From assembly GCF_004331465.1 (NCBI RefSeq), contig NZ_SJKB01000008.1:401979-465978 (forward strand): DNA of 64,000 bases, read 5' to 3'. Under the pieces are notes generated by a model. It saw only the letters and a program-made list of their open reading frames with translations, made no database searches and was not told the origin of the DNA. Position numbers and translations under genes: made by a program. Shown in pieces: positions 59,513 through 64,000 of this stretch. The stretch is from Kribbella pittospori (lineage in GTDB: Bacteria > Actinomycetota > Actinomycetes > Propionibacteriales > Kribbellaceae). Each line of letters opens with the position of its first letter. The stretch's first letter is position 1.

Positions 59513-60174
59513 GGGATGCGGTAGCCGACGCCGGTGACGGTCTCCACCAGTCCCGGCTCCCCCAGCTTCCGGCGCAGCTTGAGGATGGTCAGCCGAACCG
59601 CTCCGGTGAACGGATCCACGTGCTCGTCCCATGCCTTCTCCAGCAGTTGTTCGGCGGACACGGTCGCACCGTCCGCACGGAGGAGTTCCGCGAGTACGGC
59701 GAACTCCTTCTTCGACAGCGGCACGTACCGGCCGTCCCGGAACACCTCGTGCCTGGCCGGGTCCAGAGTCGCTCCCGCGCGCCGCAGTACCGGCGGATCG
59801 GCCGGCCGGCTCCGTCGCCCCAGCGCCAGCACCCGTGCTGCCAGTTCAGTGAAGGCGAACGGCTTGGTCAGATAGTCGTCCGCGCCCAATCCAAGCCCCT
59901 CCACTCGATCTGTGACGGCGGCCGCGGCGGTCAGCATCAGCACCCGCGTGGCCGACCCGGACTCCACGAGTTGCCGGCACACGTCGTCCCCGTGGACGAC
60001 GGGAATGTCGCGGTCCAGCACCAGTACGTCGTACTCGTTCACGGACAACCGTTCGAGCGCGGCACCGCCGTCTCCGGTCACGTCGACGGCATGCGAGTCG
60101 TCGCGCAGCCACTCCGCGATGGCTGCCGCCAGCAACGGTTCGTCCTCGACCACCAGCACCCGCACACATCCCAT
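59509..60174 (-). CDS. OmpR-family response regulator
   Basis: This 221-residue protein starts at ATG 60174 (a GTG at 60165 also fits). The receiver domain holds the acidic pair VVEDEPLL, the phosphorylated Asp in VLVLDRDIP, the Thr/Ser switch LMLTAAA and the Lys in DDYLTKPFA. The C-terminal winged helix (residues 125-221) ends EPGLVETVTGVGYRIP. Its gene diverges from the lipoprotein/export operon at 60283, so that operon is a likely target. Confidence 0.92.
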   Translation of the reverse strand: MGCVRVLVVEDEPLLAAAIAEWLRDDSHAVDVTGDGGAALERLSVNEYDVLVLDRDIPVVHGDDVCRQLVESGSATRVLMLTAAAAVTDRVEGLGLGADDYLTKPFAFTELAARVLALGRRSRPADPPVLRRAGATLDPARHEVFRDGRYVPLSKKEFAVLAELLRADGATVSAEQLLEKAWDEHVDPFTGAVRLTILKLRRKLGEPGLVETVTGVGYRIP

Positions 60175-60282
60175 GATCCCCGACGCCGGTGTTTCTCCCG
60201 TGTTAGCGACTGCGGAAACCCTCCGGAAACGGCGCAGGGCGAAGGCTGACGGCCTGAAACCTAGCGAAGGAGACGAGACGTG

Positions 60283-60798
60283 ATGCGCAAGCCCACTCTG
60301 GCCGCGGCGATGCTCGCGGCCGCCGTACTGCTGCTGACCGGCTGCGGTGCGGACGACCCGGAGGTCCAGGTCGCGTCCGGCACCGGCGGCCAGCCGCAGG
60401 CGACAGCCCCGAGCAGCGCGCCGGCGAGCCTCAGCCGGGACGAGATGGCGGTCAAGTTCACCCAGTGCCTGCGGGAGCAGGGGCTGGATGTTCCCGACCC
60501 GGAGCCCGGCAAGGGACCGATGCTCAAGTTCGACAAGAACTCCGGCGTCACCAGGGAGAAGGTGGACGCGGCCATGGAGGCCTGCCGGCAGTACAACCCC
60601 CAGGGCGAGAGCGGTCCGAACCCGCAGCAGGAGGAGAACGGACGCAAGTTCGCCGAGTGCATGCGGAAGAACGGTGTGGAGAAGTTCCCGGACCCCAAGC
60701 CCGGTCAGCGCGGCGTCATGATCGGCCCGGGCGTCGGCGACGACCCCGACTTCAAGAAGGCGCAGGAGACCTGCCAGAGCATCCTGGCAGGCAAGTGA
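60283..60798 (+). CDS. Lipoprotein with two cysteine-paired repeats, first gene of the export operon
   Basis: This 171-residue protein has a lipoprotein signal (MLAAAVLLLTGCGADDPE), so it should be anchored outside the membrane. Two internal repeats have the same pattern: KFTQCLREQGLDVPDPEPG and KFAECMRKNGVEKFPDPKPG. I know no function for this type of repeat. The AAGGAG site fits starts at 60280 or 60283. It overlaps the adaptor gene by one base. It may bind the substrate of the exporter or form part of it. Confidence 0.78.
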   Translation: MRKPTLAAAMLAAAVLLLTGCGADDPEVQVASGTGGQPQATAPSSAPASLSRDEMAVKFTQCLREQGLDVPDPEPGKGPMLKFDKNSGVTREKVDAAMEACRQYNPQGESGPNPQQEENGRKFAECMRKNGVEKFPDPKPGQRGVMIGPGVGDDPDFKKAQETCQSILAGK

Positions 60799-61850
60799 TG
60801 CGCCCAGCACTGACCGCTGTGATCGTTCTCGCCGCCGGTGGCGCTGCGAGCGCGTTCCTGGTGAACCGCGGCGACACCAGCCAGGCCGCGGACCACGCCA
60901 CCGTCGCATTGCCGGTCAACACGGCCAAGGTCACCCAGCAGACTCTCAAGGACACCGAGACCGCCGACGGCGAGTTGGGCTTCGGTACGACGTCCACGGC
61001 GGTCAACCGGACCGCGGGGACCATCACCGGACTGCCTGACAGCGGACAGGAGCTCAGCCGCGGGCAGACCGTCTACAGCCTCGACAACAAACCCACCACA
61101 CTTCTGTACGGCGCTTTGCCGGCGTACAGAAAGCTCGCCGACGGGAGTGAGGGGCCGGACGTCCTGCAGCTCGAGCAGAACCTCAGTGCGATGGGCTACA
61201 CGGGCTTCACTGTCGACGACGAGTACACCGACGCCACCGCCGAGGCGGTGGAGGACTGGCAGGAAGACCGCGGCCTGGATGAGACCGGCCTGGTCGAGCT
61301 GGGCAGTGTCCTGTTCGCGCCCAGCCGGATCCGGGTCGACAGCGTGCAGGCCCAGGAAGGTGCGCCGATCGGCCCGAACCAGACCGTGCTCACCTACACC
61401 GGCACGACAAAGGCTGTCACGGTCCAGCTGGACGCATCGGACCAGCGGTTGGCGAAGTCGGACGCGAAGGTGTCCGTCACCTTGCCGGACGGCGCGACCG
61501 TGCCGGGCAAGGTGCAGAAGGTGTCGACCGTGATCATCCCGGCCGACGGCGCGGACAAGGATCCGGAGACCAAGATCGAGGTGATCGTTGCCATCGACAA
61601 CCAGAAGGCGGTGGTCGCCTGGTCGCTCGCGGCCGTCGACGTGATCTTCACCGCCTCGGAACGGAAGAACGTACTGACCGTTCCGGTGTCCGCCCTGGTC
61701 GCGCTCCGCGAAGGCGGCTTCGGAGTGGAAGTTACCGACGGTAAGTCGTCGAACTATCTGCCGGTAAGAACGGGCCTGTTCGCCGGCGGCCAGGTCGAGA
61801 TCAGCGGTACGGGCATCAAGGCCGGCACCGTGGTGGGGATCCCGAAGTGA
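60798..61850 (+). CDS. Periplasmic-adaptor-like (MacA/HlyD) protein with a peptidoglycan-binding-type domain
   Basis: This 350-residue protein starts at ATG 60798 (overlap TGATG). The N-terminal span is short (LTAVIVLAAGGAASAFLV). The beta-barrel/hairpin adaptor region follows, and within it EGPDVLQLEQNLSAMGYTGF is a peptidoglycan_binding_1-like module. The C-terminal part (VLTVPVSALVALREGGFGVE) is the MacA-like end. It links a MacB-type transporter to the cell wall or a partner. The next gene overlaps by four bases (GTGA). Confidence 0.85.
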   Translation: MRPALTAVIVLAAGGAASAFLVNRGDTSQAADHATVALPVNTAKVTQQTLKDTETADGELGFGTTSTAVNRTAGTITGLPDSGQELSRGQTVYSLDNKPTTLLYGALPAYRKLADGSEGPDVLQLEQNLSAMGYTGFTVDDEYTDATAEAVEDWQEDRGLDETGLVELGSVLFAPSRIRVDSVQAQEGAPIGPNQTVLTYTGTTKAVTVQLDASDQRLAKSDAKVSVTLPDGATVPGKVQKVSTVIIPADGADKDPETKIEVIVAIDNQKAVVAWSLAAVDVIFTASERKNVLTVPVSALVALREGGFGVEVTDGKSSNYLPVRTGLFAGGQVEISGTGIKAGTVVGIPK

Positions 61851-62512
61851 TCGAGCTGACCGAAGTCACCAAGGTGTACGCGGGCGGCGTCGCGGCGCTC
61901 GGCGGGGTCAGCCTGCGGATCGACCGCGGCGAGCTCGTCGCGATCGTCGGCCCGTCCGGATCCGGCAAGTCGACCATGCTGAACGTGCTCGGCACCCTGG
62001 ACCGACCGACCACCGGCACGGTCCGGATCGACCGGTACGACGTCGCCCGGCTCCCCGACACGGGGCTGTCGGCGCTGCGCGCGACCCGGATCGGTTTCGT
62101 CTTCCAGCAGTTCCACCTGGCGTCCGGCGTACGGGCACTCGACAACGTCGCGGACGGACTCCTGTACTCCGGACTGCGGCCGGCGCAACGCCGCAAGCGA
62201 GCCGCGGCCGCGTTGGAGCGGGTTGGTCTCGGGCACCGGATGGATCACCGGCCGCATGAGCTGTCCGGTGGTGAGCGGCAACGGGTCGCCGTGGCGCGAG
62301 CGGTCGCCGGCGAACCCGCCGTACTGCTGGCTGATGAGCCGACCGGCGCGCTGGACTCCGCGTCGGGCGCCGGCGTCATGCAGCTCCTGCGGGATCTCCA
62401 TGCCGGCGGTACGACGGTCGTGATCATCACGCATGACCGGGACATCGCCGCGTCGCTGCCCCGGCAGGTCCGGATGCGCGACGGTCGCATCATCGAGGAG
62501 GTACTGGCATGA
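61847..62512 (+). CDS. ABC transporter ATP-binding protein (MacB/LolD type)
   Basis: This 221-residue ATPase starts at GTG 61847 in the adaptor stop. Motifs are complete: Walker A GPSGSGKST (residues 37-45), the signature LSGGERQRVAVARA, Walker B VLLADEPTGALD and the switch His in VIITHDRD. It energises the FtsX-like permease next to it and is the only ABC ATPase in the window. It overlaps the permease gene by four bases. Confidence 0.95.
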   Translation: MIELTEVTKVYAGGVAALGGVSLRIDRGELVAIVGPSGSGKSTMLNVLGTLDRPTTGTVRIDRYDVARLPDTGLSALRATRIGFVFQQFHLASGVRALDNVADGLLYSGLRPAQRRKRAAAALERVGLGHRMDHRPHELSGGERQRVAVARAVAGEPAVLLADEPTGALDSASGAGVMQLLRDLHAGGTTVVIITHDRDIAASLPRQVRMRDGRIIEEVLA

Positions 62513-63711
62513 GCGACGTACTGAAACCTGCCAGGTTGTGGCCGCGGGATGTGGTCAGGGTCGGCGCGGTCGGGCTGCGGACCCGTCCACTACGTGCCTT
62601 CCTGTCCGCGCTGGGCATCGGGATCGGGATCGCCGCGATGGTCGCTGTGGTTGGCATCTCGTCGTCCTCCCGGGCCGAGCTCGACGGCCAACTCGATGCC
62701 CTGGGCACCAATCTGCTGACCGTCGCGCCCGGCGTCCGGCTGACCGGAGAGGAGGCGCAACTGCCGCTCACCGCCGAAGCGATGGTCGGCCGGATCGCAC
62801 CGGTCCGGGCGGAGTCTGCGGTCGGCAAGGTCGACGACGCCTCCGTCTACCGCAGCAACAAGATCCCGGTCGTCGAGACGAACGGCATCGTCACGTACGC
62901 CGCCCGTACCAATCTGCTCGAGACGATCGGGGCGACCGTACGCAGTGGCAAGTGGATCGACGCGGCGACCGGGAAGTACCCGGCCACCGTGCTCGGCTCG
63001 ACGGCCGCGGATCGGCTCGGCATCACCCGCGCCGGCCCGGACGCCCAGGTGCTGATCGGGAACAAATGGTTCACCGTGCTCGGCATCCTCGAGCCGGCCG
63101 CGCTGGCTCCAGAGCTGGACAGTGCGGCTCTGATGGGCTGGCCGGCCGCGGACACCACGCTGTCTTTCGACGGGCACCCGACCACGATCTACACCCGTTC
63201 GGACGACGCCCAGGTGGAGGCGGTCCGATCGGTGCTCGGGGCAACAGCCAACCCGGAGTCACCGAATGAGGTCGAGGTCTCCCGGCCCTCCGACGCGCTC
63301 GCCGCGAAACAGGCCGCGGGCCAGGCGTTCACCGGGCTGCTCCTCGGCCTCGGCGCGGTCGCGCTGCTGGTCGGCGGCGTCGGCGTCGCGAACATCATGG
63401 TGATCTCGGTGCTCGAACGCCGGGCCGAGATCGGCCTGCGCCGCTCACTCGGGGCCACCCGGGGTCAGATCCGGACCCAGTTCCTGACCGAGTCGTTGCT
63501 CCTGTCCGCACTCGGCGGAGTCGGCGGGGCGTTACTCGGATCAGCGGTCACCACCGCCTACGCGTCGTACCAGAACTGGCTGACTGTCATCCCCGTCTGG
63601 GCCTTGGTCGGCGGTGTCGCGGCCACCCTGGTCATCGGCGCCCTGGCCGGCCTCTACCCCGCGATCCGCGCCTCCCGGCTCTCCCCCACCGAAGCCCTCG
63701 CGACGCCCTAG
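62509..63711 (+). CDS. MacB/FtsX-type ABC permease
   Basis: This 400-residue protein starts at ATG 62509. It has one N-terminal span (FLSALGIGIGIAAMVAVVGI), a large external MacB domain, and three C-terminal spans with the FtsX motif EIGLRRSLGATRGQIRTQFL. The end LYPAIRASRLSPTEALATP is the usual MacB finish. With the ATPase and adaptor it exports a peptide, lipoprotein or toxic compound. The following DNA contains tandem copies of its own last 45 bases. Confidence 0.93.
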   Translation: MSDVLKPARLWPRDVVRVGAVGLRTRPLRAFLSALGIGIGIAAMVAVVGISSSSRAELDGQLDALGTNLLTVAPGVRLTGEEAQLPLTAEAMVGRIAPVRAESAVGKVDDASVYRSNKIPVVETNGIVTYAARTNLLETIGATVRSGKWIDAATGKYPATVLGSTAADRLGITRAGPDAQVLIGNKWFTVLGILEPAALAPELDSAALMGWPAADTTLSFDGHPTTIYTRSDDAQVEAVRSVLGATANPESPNEVEVSRPSDALAAKQAAGQAFTGLLLGLGAVALLVGGVGVANIMVISVLERRAEIGLRRSLGATRGQIRTQFLTESLLLSALGGVGGALLGSAVTTAYASYQNWLTVIPVWALVGGVAATLVIGALAGLYPAIRASRLSPTEALATP

Positions 63712-63905
63712 CTGCCCGGAGGTCTGCCGATCCGCACCTCCCGGCTCTCCCCACCGAGGCCCTCGCGACGCCCTAGCCGTCCGGAGGCCCGCCGATCCGC
63801 ACCTCGCGGCTCTCCCCACCGAGCCCTCGCGACGCCCTAGCTGTCCGGAGGCCTGCCGATCCGCACCTCGCGGCTCTCCCCACCGAGGCCCTCGCGACGG
63901 ACTAG
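63712..63905. repeat. About 65-bp tandem repeat copied from the 3' end of the permease gene
   Basis: Three units follow the stop. Each begins near CGATCCGC (63728, 63793, 63857; the gene's own copy is at 63662) and each ends in CTAG at about 63776, 63840 and 63905. The unit equals the last 45-50 bases of the permease gene plus a spacer of about 15 bases that includes TCCGGAGGC. Spacing is 64-66 bases and copies are over 85 percent identical by eye. Confidence 0.85.
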
Positions 63906-64000
63906 ACGGTATGAAGTGACCGCTCGGGGTTGCTGGGTGGTTGCGGGCCGGGGCCTCACTCGCACAGATTCGTGGGTTGCCGAGTAGGGGCTGCCTGCTC
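63906..64000. other. No gene seen at the right edge
   Basis: These last bases are GC-rich and contain no convincing start or protein motif. They may hold the beginning of a gene outside the window. Confidence 0.5.

Noticed and set aside
63712..63919. A small protein gene reading across the tandem repeat
   Set aside because: The frame exists only because the 65-bp unit repeats; each unit carries the permease gene's own stop in frame 1, and there is no start site evidence.

Overview
The window is high-GC DNA with many GTG/TTG starts, genes packed end to end with 1-4 base overlaps, an F420-type luciferase-like oxidoreductase, sugar ABC transporters that lack their own ATPase, and Tat-type lipoprotein binding proteins. 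This points to a soil actinomycete; the gene style and the partial nuoI-N cluster fit a Kribbella-like member of the Propionibacteriales, but the genus is an inference. I found no rRNA and no CRISPR array. One functional tRNA gene (tRNA-Tyr) is present.

Layout. 1-2302: a monooxygenase fragment with a TetR regulator, then a TerC-type membrane protein. 2303-2656: a repeat-rich gap between converging genes. 2657-8801: an arabinoside locus (two permeases, a binding protein, a GH127 beta-L-arabinofuranosidase) with a divergent LacI regulator. 8865-10055: an orphan membrane-anchored protein. 10062-20491: an eight-gene locus for an acidic polysaccharide (binding protein, two permeases, SDR reductase, two heparinase II/III-like proteins, YesL-like membrane protein, secreted beta-helix protein) with a divergent LacI regulator and three matching CG-centred operators. 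20501-32026: housekeeping and accessory enzymes, including an RNA methyltransferase, a PEP-mutase-like gene whose 3' end collides with a truncated Ada/AlkA gene, a MarR/LLM pair with a long palindrome, and a Shedu-like (DUF4263) protein with an altered active site. 32086-34262: a decayed element inserted in tRNA-Tyr, with a 52-base att repeat, an integrase remnant and one secreted protein.

34345-46834: YajQ, kinases and regulators, a vanadium-haloperoxidase-like protein, a PhyH-type dioxygenase paired with a 103-residue orphan, an HD/HD-GYP/LuxR chimera, an MFS pump, a lone SecD-head protein, a lactonase, and two acetyltransferase genes that each carry one frameshift. 46901-53017: nuoI-J-K-L-M-N, the membrane arm of a complex I without nuoA-H. 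53095-58258: a VapBC pair, an MTHFR-like protein, an isochorismatase-like hydrolase, an ECF42-type sigma factor with its DGPF partner, and an aldo/keto reductase. 58259-63711: a two-component system divergent from a lipoprotein/adaptor/ATPase/permease export operon, which ends in a tandem repeat copied from the permease gene's own 3' end.

A signal repeated through the window is TANNNT followed 6-8 bases later by a start codon with no ribosome binding site, which I read as leaderless transcription. In one place (45965-45983) two divergent genes appear to share the same -10 element.
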